Below are positions 1 through 12,500 of a stretch of 64,000 nucleotides of DNA, piece by piece. Source of the DNA: Glandiceps talaboti (taxonomy: Eukaryota; Hemichordata; Enteropneusta; Spengelidae). The translations under genes were made by a program, and so were the position numbers. A model generated the notes under the pieces. It saw only the letters and a program-made list of their open reading frames with translations. It did no database searches and was not told where the DNA came from. Position 1 is the first letter of the stretch; the number at the start of each line of letters is the position of its first letter. The stretch spans positions 22,142,176 to 22,206,175 of the forward strand of contig NC_135550.1 of the NCBI RefSeq assembly GCF_964340395.1, given 5' to 3'.

Positions 1-3000
1 ATAAGATGTTGATGTTCCATGACGCCATGCATTTGACATAAGCTTGGCAGTTTCTTCCGAAATTCCCTCTGAAGTGAGGGATTTCCGGAAACCTTCCAAG
101 CCGCTAATTTCAGTGTTCCGGTCTTTAATAGCGGATGGACTAGCTGGAGTGGTGACACCAAGAGTTTGGGGAACCCTGGTAGGAGAATTGGGAGTTCGAT
201 GGACATTTCCACTATCAAGGGAAACCATGCCTGGGTGTGCCATGTTGGAGTTACCATGACAACCGTTGCCCCTTCCTGCCTTATCTTGGACAGGCACCTC
301 ATTATTAGTGCAAATGGAGGGAACGCATAACCGTTCATGTGCAACCAACTGATCTGCAGGGCATCTGTTGCTATAGCCCCTGGGTCTGGTTTCCATGACA
401 CATACTTGTTTACCTGGTGATTCAGTCTGGATGCGAATAGATCTACATCTAATTTCCCCATCAGATTGTCCACTATTTGAAATATGTTTGGGTTTAGTTG
501 CCAATTGCTGGAATCTGTCACATGACGTGACTCCCAGTCTGCTACAACATTGTCTACCCCCGGGAGATATTCTGCACTGAGTTGAATGTCGTTTATCAGG
601 CAGTATTGCCAGATCTCTTTTGATAACTTCACCAGAACTTGTGACTTGGTCCCTCCCATTTTCATGATGTATGCCACTGCCGTACGATTGTCCATCCGTA
701 GGTGCACATGAATGTTTTGCTTTCCCTTTGTGAAAGTTCTTACAGCAAAGTTTGCTGCAAGGAGTTCCAGATAGTTTATGTGATGGCTCTGTTCTTGGAC
801 AGACCATGGGCCTCCTGTCCTTCCCATGTTGCATGTTGCCCCCCACCCCATTTTTGATGCATCGGTGTCTATTATAATGTGGGGAAAGGGACTGATCAGG
901 GTCTTCCCATTGCTGTCTCTCAAGTGGTCTATCCACCACTGCAGTTCCTCCTTGCACTCCTTTGTTAGGAAAACTTGTGCCTCGTAGGACATGAAGCTTA
1001 TCAGGGTTTTTGTTTTGGCCATCTGAAGGAATCTGCACTGTAATCGGGCAGGTACTACTGCTGCCATTGAAGCAGTCATCTTCCCTATTACCTTTGCCAA
1101 TTCCCTCACTGACACTGTCTGTTTCTGAACTAGATTTGCACAGTGTTTCACAATTTGAGTTATCTTGTCCCTTGGAAGAGACATCTTCATTTCGACAGAA
1201 TTTATGGAGAACCCTAGAAATTCTATTGTCTGTGAAGGTAGTAAAATGGACTTCTTCCAATTTACTACAAACCCTAGATGTTGGAGGAGGAACAGCAGGG
1301 TGTCTCTGTCTTTTAACAGGTTTTCCTTTGATTGGTTTAACAATAGGATATCGTCCAGGTATATGATCAATCTCATGCCTAGACGTCGCAATGTTGCTAT
1401 AATTGGTTTCATTAACTTTGTGAATAGTCGAGGGGCTGAAGCCAGGCCGAATGGCAGACATGTGAATTGGTATAATTTGTTCCTCCAAGGGAACTTCAGA
1501 AATTTTTTGCAATTCGTGGCTACTGGTACTGTAAAGTACGCATCCTTCAAGTCTACCTTGCACATCCAATCCCCTGGTTTTAGGAGATCTTTTAACATAT
1601 GTAACCCTTCCATTTTGAAGTGGTTGTAAGCAACATAATTGTTTAGGCACTTGAGGTTGATCACTGGGCGATTGCCCCCATCTTTTTTGGGGACCAAAAA
1701 GATATTGCTTACAAAATCCCCCTGTTCCCGGACAGTTGGCTCGATTGCTTGCTTGCTTAGCATGTCTGTTATTTCCTTGTCTATAAGAGCACAATCGTTT
1801 TCTGTGAAATTTGGTTGCCTTGGGAGGCAATATTGTTTTGGAACAGAAGAGAATTCGATTTGGTGACCCTTCACTGTTGAAATTATGTACGGGTCCCTTG
1901 TAAATCTTTGCCAATTTGTTGCAAATTCTTTTATACGTCCAGCTTTGACTGGACTCTCTGTCTCCCTGGTGGACAATTTCAGTTGTTTTATAACAGGGTG
2001 AACATTTTCCTCCAGCACTTTTGGTGGGGGACTGTCCACAACTTTTTGTGCTAGCAAGCTTTGCGTCTCGAGACAATTCTCTAGTGAACAAGAGTCGCTT
2101 ACCGTTAGATACGTACCTGGTTTTTTTCTGTTGGGACCCTCCTTGTTTTCTGAAGGAGTTGAAACTAACTCGGCCCCCAAAGTTGTGTCCACCTCTTGAG
2201 GGCCCTTGGCGAAAGGGTTGGTTGCCTTTCCTGGCCATGGGGAACTTTTTCTTCTTAAATGACGTTGAGGGGCCTAATTCGTCAGCTAGTTCTCTGGCTC
2301 GCTTCCGAGATTTTGCTATCTTGGATATCACCCTCTCAAACTTGTGTCCAAACAAACTTTCATCTGGTTTTTGCAAGATGTCATTGTGCTTAGACAGGAT
2401 TGTCCTGGACCGTTTCACATCCTTTGTCAACTTAGTAAGGACTGACAATCTGCGTTGATAATTCAAGGATACATTAGCCTGGCCAACTAAAAGTACACTT
2501 TGATCTAGTAATGTCAGTGTCTCATCTAAATCCAAACTAGGAGAAGCACTCTCAGTCTTTGCTACATGCAAATCACTCCACAGTTTGGTGAGAGGTGCCA
2601 TTGTGTTCAGTATTTTCTGTTGAACTTGACACAGTGATCTATCAATACCTCTTTCACTGGAAATACCCTTGGCTTGAAACAGAGTATCAATGTATCCGTC
2701 TACTTTACGGACTTCAAGAGATTCAGTCTCTGGTAATGGATGCACTTCCAATATATTTTCTTGCAAAGTTTTGTCCTTGATATACTTTGAGAAGTGTTTA
2801 TCCACATAATGTTGCAAGTTTTTGTTAAGCTTCCATGCTGATTCATTCACTTCTGGGTCATACATTTCATATAATCCCTTCGACAGTTCAGGTGACCGCG
2901 CGCCAATTTTTTCGCGGGTTCCTTTTGTCCTGTCAAAATGGCGTCTGCTAGTGACGTCACTACTAGCACTGCTGTCACTGTCCTCAGAACTAGTTGATGA

Positions 3001-3480
3001 TTCTGAGTCTGAAGACGTACTTGAATCAGATTTTTCTGACTGAGATCTCGAGGAAACATTGTCCTCTTCATAATGAGAGTCACTTAGCCTCAATTCTTTA
3101 CGAGGTATAGTGAAACCTTTCAATTTACGGCGTTTTCTATCACCGTCGTCTGCAAGTACACGTATAGTGTTAGAAGTACCGTTACCTTGCTTGTTGGCTT
3201 TGGTTTGGTTAACTTCATCTCCACTCAAGTTTTCTTGAGCTCGAGAATCTCCTTTAACGCTAGAGTCATCCCTGGACTCATTTGCGTGTTTTGCATCCGA
3301 TTTCGGCATTGGATGCCTAGTTAAATGGTTAGATAATACTTCGATAGAGTGAGCACCTAAATAAGACGGTCTTCACTCAAGGGCAGCCATTTTGGAGAAG
3401 GATGAGAGCTACTGAGCATGTGCAGTTGTTATTTTGAATGGCTGATGATAGAGGGCGCTCTTGTCATTTCTGGAGAAATG
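1..3480 (-). mobile_element. DIRS-like (tyrosine-recombinase) retrotransposon, 5' part
   Basis: Read on the minus strand, this segment carries a serine-rich, gag-like reading frame (about 3309 down to 2150) and an overlapping pol frame. The pol frame has a reverse transcriptase with a YLDD box near 1350-1361, followed by an RNase H with a TDAS motif near 845-870. Overlapping frames are a known DIRS habit. The region after RNase H resembles the start of the DIRS recombinase segment, which would lie beyond the left edge. No integrase or LTR is visible. The part seen looks largely whole, suggesting a fairly young copy. The right boundary (about 3480) is approximate, and the untranslated leader lies between 3310 and 3480. 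Ngaro or PAT-type elements are alternatives within the same order. Confidence 0.8.
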
Positions 3481-3977
3481 CATATGTTATATCTTAACGA
3501 GGTTTTGTGAAATGGAATTACATGCTATTATACATTGATTAATAGCTGTATTCAACAAAGGTGAATTCTTGTGGGTCATGGTAATTAATTTTACATTACT
3601 ACAAAATAATTTCTCTTTGGGGGAACTTTGCAACATGTATTGAGCAGTTATTAGTTCGTGGTGTACAAATATATAGTAGCAGGCTACAACAGAATATGCA
3701 TAGCAACAGGTATATGTAATAAATCCATAAACCACAGAGTTGACATAATATGTTATTATGGGGATGATTGATCAAGCCTTACATTCCAGCCAGCATATTA
3801 TTCAATACTGTGGGTCATTTTATGAGTATAATTATGTATATCTTGGTACTTAATTCCTCCTTGACCTGGTGGTAATACAGCATGTAAATAGATTTAAATA
3901 GTTAATATAATAGTTAATTCACAGCTGGTTCAAAGTGTGACATTTCCCCCATCAGAACTGTTCAAATATAACACAGG

Positions 3978-3978
<1 letters not shown>

Positions 3979-4008
<30 letters not shown>
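3979..4008. repeat. (TA)n microsatellite
   Basis: About 15 perfect TA units in a row. Confidence 0.95.
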
Positions 4009-4012
<4 letters not shown>

Positions 4013-5012
4013 ATGATAGTCTAGACCTATCTGTGAATCATCTCTTTACCCACAAACTTGAACATTTGGGTGTAGAATCCTAAAATGCTGACATTTCTCT
4101 CACTAGATGTGAAGAAATATATGTACCGATAGGGTTTTATTATACATGTACGTATGAGAGAGATATAAACTTGTACTTCCGGATATATAAACCTGAAATG
4201 TTATCCTTTTCCTTAATTACTTGAAATGTTATGTTATTTTATATGATGTGATGGCATTACACTTTGCACTTTTAGATTTAGAAACTTCAAAATGCACTAG
4301 ATCTGTTGAAGTACATCACAGGCTATATATAATATTAGTCTGGATGCCGCAATGTGGTCTCTGGAGGTGTAAATCGTAATGATACCATATAGGAACTAGA
4401 CTAACATTATATATAATCATGATAATGAGAACACTAACATATGAATATATACAGCAACATCTGGATCCATAAACCGTGAAGTGTTGACATTTCCCTTTCA
4501 CTGTAATGGCACATACACTTCCTTTAGCCCACATACAAGATGTACTTGGCTATCTGGCACACCATACTGGCCTGCCAACAGCAGTGTTACTGTTAAGCTA
4601 TAGCGTGGATATCTATGTCTCTGGGCAAATAAACTCTTTGAAATATTATATTCGGAGATTGAAGTTGAGGAAAGTTGACTCTGTTATGTAAAAAGTACAG
4701 AATTTGTTCAAGTGTGATGGGAAGACTTGTTATTAACTAAAACTTCATTTCTATTCATTGTTGATAAGAATTAATTCTTTGGTGAATTTATCTTTAGCCT
4801 AGAATCCATGTATAAATACAGGACATTGTATTGTAAAAGCGTCTCAGAAGCCCAGAGAGTTGTCTTGGTGTTACTTTCTCAAGAAGCTCTAGGCTCTATT
4901 GGTGTTATTAGCCCAAGAAGCTCTGTACACCAAGTAGAGAAATCTTGTTGAGATAGTAACACCAAGACGTGTCTTTGGAATAGTAAAACAGAGGAGCATA
5001 TCACTGTAGCTC

Positions 5013-5183
5013 AGAGACTTGGCTATCTGGCTAGTCTGTTTACGGTACTGACTGTGAATCCAGTAGCCCAGAGACTTGGCTATCTGGCTAGTCTGTTTAC
5101 GGTACTGACTGTGAATCCAGTAGCCCAGAGACTCGGCTATCTGGCTAGCCTGTTTACGGCACTGACTGTAAATCCAGTAGTCT
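5013..5183. repeat. 57-bp tandem repeat, 3 copies
   Basis: Three copies start at 5013, 5070 and 5127, each opening with AGAGACTYGGCTATCTGG. The first two are nearly identical and the third carries several substitutions, so the array grew in at least two steps. It lies outside any recognised exon. Confidence 0.93.
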
Positions 5184-6584
5184 AGTGCTATCCCTGCATC
5201 AATCTCCAGATATCTCTTTACAGATGATTCAATACTATGTGTAGCATCTTGACTATCACTGGTACTGATTAAATAATTTCAACAATTGTATACAAATAAT
5301 GCTATATTGCTATATATATGTGTCATTGGATTATATTTTGTGACCACTAAAGTACAAAGTAATAAAGTATCAATGTCACTCAAGTTTAGTTTGAAGTACT
5401 ACCCTTGACAAATCATACCAATATTGACATTGGCACTATGTGGTGTGGTATTTCATGCAGTTCAGGGACTGGTTATTTTGCTGTGGACCTGTTGATTTCC
5501 CTTTGAGTAAGAGTGTCAAAAAACTGTACAGTTTAAAATCTCACACAATTCAATATTTGGATGCAATAATTATGCAATACAGGACAAATTCAATACATTG
5601 GTGATGTGTTGGGTCATTTTGCATGTATGATGTATAACTTCACTATCTCTATACGTATAACACATAGTGACCTCAATTTTAATCTAATAAATGATAAATG
5701 AACTTTGACAACACAACAGCTGCCGTAAGTACCAGACATTGCGTGATCCAGTCATTAGAACTATTCATCATAAAAATAAATGATATCCAATCTCTCTGTA
5801 AAATTGTTCAGATTACACATTAATATTTTGTCATGTTTATCTGCAATCTAATCTGCTATTCAATATTTTTTAATGATATAAATATATGATAAGACATTTT
5901 TCACATATTGGTATGATAAAAGTTTAACTGATCTTATCAGCATGACCTGTGAACTCATTACATTAACCATCCAGGTATTTAGTGGTACAATCATAGACAA
6001 ACACACTGTTGTACAGAGAATGATAGTACAACTACATTGCACAATACTTAGTTTTTATCTAGGTCTAGCTCGGCATCAAATCTAACTTTGTTTGGAGTTG
6101 TCCATGTTCTGAATGAATACTAAGCGCATTTGATGGTATAAAAGATTATATTTGACTCAGGTAACCAAAGCCTGTCTACAGACATGATGACAGAGACTAT
6201 ACATATCTCAACAAACAATGCAGACATTAAGAATGCAGGACTAAGAGTACTGAAGCAGGCAGGGATGTAGCTCATTTTTGGAGCATGTGGAAGATCTTAA
6301 TATGAGGGTAGAAATATACTGCATGTATGCAATGGAGTCAATGGATAATTACTGAGAGTAGCAGATAGAAATGTTGAAATACAAGTCTTCATCTGATGGG
6401 GACTAATCTTGAAGCAAGTACTATAGGTGTGGTGGTTTCTGCCAATGGAATAGCATTCCTATGACTTGGGAGGGACTTCAGGGTTGGGATGGGAGGTGGG
6501 AATGGGGTTAGTGTTGTGAATCACCTCAAAGATTACAGGGCTATTAAACACTAATGAAGAGGATATGAGAAATAGTTGTCTTAC

Positions 6585-9500
6585 CTATGACACCTGTTGT
6601 AGTGTTGTAGGAATACAAGGCAAATACTGATTGTTGTTGAATGTAAATACCGGCAACGTTGAAATAATTAAATAGTATGTCTGCGAGTTTCACCTGAAAT
6701 CAGAACAATGTCCATTTATTTGTTATGCATGGTATTTGACATGTAAGGAACAACAACAACAACAACAACAACAACAACTACATGTACAGCTTGAAGTTTC
6801 CTCACAGGAACACATTTTCCTTCTATTTCTAAAACATTTCATTTGGAAAAGGGCAGAATTAGACTGTAAGATAGGTGGTGTTGAACTGTTCAGCCCTATC
6901 AGACTTCTTAATCCTGATGAGTGCTGGCTGATAGTGTGGCATGAATGTCTGTATCTTACTGACTAGACGATGAGTGCTGGCTGATAGTGTGGCATGAATG
7001 TCTGTATCTCACAGACTAAAACAGGATGAGCATTGAATAAAAACATCATTTTACATTATTTTGTCACAATCAACTGATCAGTGATGTTTTAGACTATTTT
7101 TTTAATTTACAACATTGAAATCAAATCTTATCTATGTCAGAGTATGATGTTGTCTGTTTTTTAAACTTTAATTTACTACTTTAAATACTTTGCATTGGGA
7201 GATCATATCATTTTACTCTGCAAGTCTTAACCTTTCATGGATTAATTTCAGTCAGTCTAAGCTTTGATTCAGTTTATAACTTCAAAACAGCACACTGCAT
7301 AGTTGAAAGAAATGTCGTGTTGAGTAAATATGATAACTTTGCTAAAATTCTTGAGTAAAAAGACAAATCTTAAATAAACTGATTCAGTGACTTACTTTGC
7401 CTTCTACTCCAAGGTTTCTATGGGTTACCATGACGATGGTATATTTAGTTGGGTCAATGCCAAGGTCATTGAAGACCTTTTCAAAAATGTCCTTGATTGC
7501 CTCCAGGTTTAATCCCAACTGTTGAAGAGAGTTGCAAAGAATGGATAATTTTCTGAATTAGAAATTTTGGTCAAACTTTCGTAATAGTGATTAGATGAGA
7601 ACTACACACCATCTACACACTTTAATACATGTAATTCTTCTTTTCATGCTGCGACTGTGAAAAACAAAATTCTTTTCAGCAACTGACTGGTTTCAAGTTA
7701 TTGAACAGGAAGTATGACTTTCTTGGGATGTGAAACTAACTTTTGTTTCAGACTTAAAAAACCAGTAGGAGGTTGTACACTGTATAAATACAGCGTGAGG
7801 AGAGTGACAATATTCTCATAGCTGAGGGCATAGACTTATACATGGGGTAATGCAATTGAAATTCTTTTGATTTCCCTTTTTCAAAACTGTGTAACTTCAA
7901 ACCCATAAAACAAACTCTAAGATTTAGTCTATGCTCTACTGTCCTACAGTTTGGAAGAACATAAAACTTCTCTGCAGTAAAAAGATGGGTACCATCCAGG
8001 TGATCAAACATGAATACACATATTACAGTCACACCTTAACCTAGACCATCATGCTGGTGGATTTTGACTCTGTGCTCTCCTCAAACGAGACATTTCAATT
8101 CTCAATCAATATTTTACTTCAAAGGAAAAGTCCAGTCAGACTAATATTTCTGCCTTTAATACACTTGCATATCATTTGACTCTTTATCTTGAAATAGACT
8201 GTGGTAAACATTGATGTCATTTCCTACAAATACAATGTTTTCCCATAATCCTTTGCAAGAAACCCTAAAAACAGAAGAACGCATGGAGGTGCAATAGGGC
8301 TCTTCACAAGATTTCCAAGGTGCCATTTTATCATCCAGGCAAAATCATACATAAGTTGTTTGCAGTAATCAACACAAGTGTACTAAACGCAGTAATAAGT
8401 CTGATTGGACTTTCCCTTTTAAGTGAAATATTAAACTCAAAGGTCTCAGTGTTTGTAGAGAGAAAGTTGAAATCCACCAGTGTGAAGATCTAAAAGCTAG
8501 TCACACAAATACAGGTTGCCTTACATGTAAGAATCAGAGGCTGAAGCAGTTGAACTTCAACTTGGCTAACTATAATTTCTATTGCTTCCACCCATACAAT
8601 AGGATGGCATGGATAAACCTTTGACCACTTTAGTTTGATCAGTCATCAAAAATCTATCATAAGGGGAACTATTTTCCAAATCAATCTTATCTCAGTTTAT
8701 CTCATGTTTGTGGTTTAATAGCAGCAAACACAATTTAAGAGGTGTCACAAATAAAATCCAGAAGTGAAATTCTAGACAAATGTGTGCTGCAAGGTCTGAT
8801 TATAAATTGACACCAATTACGTGACCGGTAGTATAAACAGACCTGGGATCACAAACTTGTACATGTACTGAATTCCACATTAATTTGTATTACTTAAATA
8901 CTAATAACAGAACACTGTTATTCCGACTCACCCTGTCCATTTTAACTGAGTGTCTAATAGGGAAGCTGAGATTGGATTTCTGTCTGACATTTGGTGGTAG
9001 TGCTTCAAAGCCATAGAATGTCTTACTGGGATTGGTTTTATCCTTGGCACAAATTGTAGGGAAGAAAAGTTGTGGTGCTGTAACGGTCTCGTCTCCACTG
9101 GGTATGATACCAGCACGCACTGAACAGGTACCAATGTCTACTACAACTATGGCCTGGAATAGAAGAATGAAATATGAAATATAAAGTTGAAGTGTAATTA
9201 TGAATTGACTGCATAAATACATAAAATAAGTGTTCAGGATATTTTATAATTTATATACATCTTTACAACAGTTACTGTAGATTTCAATTTGCAGTTTAAA
9301 ATTCATCCGAGGTGTGTTCTTTGGTAAAATCAAGTTTTTTTGTTGTATTAGTTCTGAATTTTGTTCTTGTTTTGTTTTATTTACTGATGGGAAAAGTCTG
9401 CATTGCTTTTCTATTTTAAAACTTGGTTGGGTAGAACGTACGTTGTTACCTCTTATGATTTATATAATGTGTAATTTATTTCTTGTTTTTCAGGCGTGAC

Positions 9501-12500
9501 TTGAATACCATTCTAGAACAATAATAGTGCTTTCACCTATGACCCTTAACCCCTACTCCTTCTGGACAGTCTATTCAACATTTCCCCCAGAGGACCACAT
9601 TGCACAAAATTAGCCAGTTAATCCCTAGCCCTAATCTTTTCCCTGGCAAAGCAATCAGCGGACAAGAGTACATCTTTGTTCATGGAAATAACAGCAGTCT
9701 AAATTAAACCTTGAAAGATTACTTCAGTTAGAAGATAATAGCTTTGATTGTTGATACTGTAGTCAAGTATGGGGAAAAACATAGTTTTGAAACACGGGGT
9801 GAAATGTCTACCTACTGGTAGAGGTCAGAGGTCAACAAGTCATATACAGTGTAAAAGCTCGGTTGTTGACCCACTTGAAGTGTAGACACGACTACTTTAC
9901 CTTACTTTTATTCATTTTGGTATTCTGACATATGAGTGTAAACAAAATGTATTCAGATTCTGTCAACGACCACTTCACACTTAGGAATTTGTCCATAAAA
10001 ATCTCAATGCACAGATTCCAATGGTTTTATTTTGCTTAATAAAACTTGGTAAAATCAACATTTCTGTGTGAAAACTTGCGAGAATGAATGTTCATGGACT
10101 CTGGGTTCATATTTAATAATAAATTTCAACTCATAAAGTCAAAAAAATGTCTTGGAAGTAATTTTTTGACTCTGTGAGTAGAAATTCATTACTAAATATG
10201 AAAACTGGTTTCAAGTAATTTGCAAAACCAATAGAAGCATATATCAACACTTATTTTCATAGAAAGAATCAAATTCTTGAATAGCCTACACAGTTAAAAT
10301 ACAAAATGACAGATTACAGTTCATTTACCAAGCAGGTTTCTAGATGTTCAAAGAAATCCCTGCAAATGTTTAATTTCATGGCATACACTCTGCTGAAGAT
10401 TAGTTTCAATTTGACGTTGGTACTTCTTTAACTACACCATATGGTTAATCCATAACCTTGCACTGTAAACAATCTCTGATGGCAAAGTACCAAACACTTT
10501 CAATTTCTAATTATTTACCCCAGGATCAAACCCTGCCATCTCTGTCACAAACTGATAACAAAGAACTGATTGAATTTCGATCAGTTCTTTGTTATCAATT
10601 CTTTTAATTCAGTCGTCACTGTATTATATCTCCTACACTAAAGCTAGTAAGCTATCCTTTCAATTGATGTAAATAAATCACATAATCAATTGCAGTGGTT
10701 GAATAGAATTAAAGAGTGGTTGCCATATAACCATTAACATGTCATCATGGATTAGTGACTTTCATGGGTCCAGGAAAGGTGATTTATTACGGATCATCAA
10801 ACATTTCTAGTTGTCACATCAACACCTCTGATATTAGACTAAATTAAAATGATGTTCATGTGCTGTATTCATATTTAATGATTTGTGTACATGATGAGTG
10901 TGTTATATAGATGATGACTATTGTTATGAATTTTATACCATTTTTGTTTTGTCTTTTGATGGTAGTTGGGATGCATGCATAGTTCATTAAGCAATCTCTT
11001 CACAATATCCATTTCCAGACAAGACAATATTAGGAATCTCTGTTTTTTAAAGAAGTGTACCACTTTTCAGGAATTTTGTTAAATGTGTAATGTGGTAGAA
11101 AATGTTAAATTGCATGTGTATACAATAAGAAGGAATTGCAATTTATTCAGTATTTGCTATAATATTACTTATTATAATATTTGTCACCTTATTTGGTGAG
11201 TCAGACTGCTTCCAGTCACCTTCTTTAGCTTCAGCCATTAAAGCAGCTTTCCAATCCTCCAGCTCTGTGGTACTTCCAAACTTTAATAGCAGCATACGCC
11301 CCTTCTGTATGGTTCAAGAGATAGGAAGAAAAGGGTCAATGAGCATGTTTTATGAGAATAGGTAGGAAAAGGTAGCGTCGTGGGTTGTTTACTACTGGTC
11401 ATAGCTGTAGATACATGACAATGTGCCTCCATGTCTCTCAACAATACCACTAAAAATCATCGTTTCTATACACTCCATTTACAGCTTTGGTCTTGCACTG
11501 CTTGCAGCTGTGATTTCTACATGACTTGCATCTTAACAAAGTACAGTACAGTACAGTATTGTACAGTACTTTACTCTTCCACACAAGGTCAGGTCTGCTT
11601 TTTTTAAGAGTTAAAAGGATGACCCCAGTTAGGAGATGGGTGCGTTATTATCAGAAGTAGGCACATCAAAATATCAATGAACAAGTTCCTTTATTTTTTA
11701 ATCTTGCCATAAAGTCTGAAAACACTAACAGGACCTTCCTTTCTACTGACTAAATAAAATTTCTGGTGTATAGGCATGTGTAAAAGAAAGACCACAGCAA
11801 AGAGAACGAGATAGGTGCACCATTGTCTGAAAGATGCCCATCAAATTGTTCACTTTCTCATCATAAAGGTTTATAGTAATGGAAAGGTCTTTTTTTTCTG
11901 CCTCTAATATAAAGAAAACTTTGTTGACAGTAAATAAATACATGATGGTTTTCACCTTACGATTTTTAACACCACAGAAAAATCAACCGCAACTTAACTG
12001 TAAAATGTTTCCAAAGTATTGGATTTATAATCAGTGAGTGAGCAATGGTACCAAAAAATATCAACAAATGTGTGTGATATTTGCAGTAAAATAGTTGTTA
12101 TTATGGCTTAAAATATCCTAGGCAAAAAATAACAATCACTTGTAGATAAAACTACAAGTACATAAATTCTCAATGCTAGAATGCTGTTTATCATTTAATT
12201 GATATATATATTTGCCAATGAACCATTGAACTCTGTTACATTCCAATGACATTGTAATCCAAACACTGTATAAATAACACTAATTTAGTTCTGAGCATTC
12301 ATAACCCTGAGACTTAACTGTTGTGACAATGAACAGCATAGAATATAGTTTACAATGTAAAAAAATATGTAATACATGTACTGTAAAGTCTATGGGCTGG
12401 CCTGTTTTAGAATCACAGTATACATGGTTCCCTGCCAGGCAGCTACATTGTATATCCATATACACTGAAAGACTGCCAACTCAGCAAGGTTTTAGGTTTC

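Larger units (their letters stand above)
3481..6584. other. Gene-less stretch with small repeats
   Basis: I found no convincing exon on either strand. The stretch holds a (TA)n run, a 57-bp tandem triplicate, a 14-bp inverted repeat (4862-4875 with 4955-4968, core GTCTTGGTGTTACT) and AT-rich unique sequence. It may be the large intron following the last visible exon of the PH-actin gene, because that exon ends in phase 1 and its continuation was not found here. Confidence 0.6.

Noticed and set aside
3481-6584. Missing 3' exons of the PH-actin gene
   Set aside because: I searched the minus strand by eye for an actin phosphate-2 loop or later actin motifs in a phase-1 exon and found none; the minus-strand open frames at 3487-3735, 4316-4534 and 5860-6042 are unlike actin.
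7754-8032. 92-codon minus-strand open frame in a PH-actin intron
   Set aside because: Not flanked by matching splice sites in phase and shows no domain; the exons on each side already join in phase without it.
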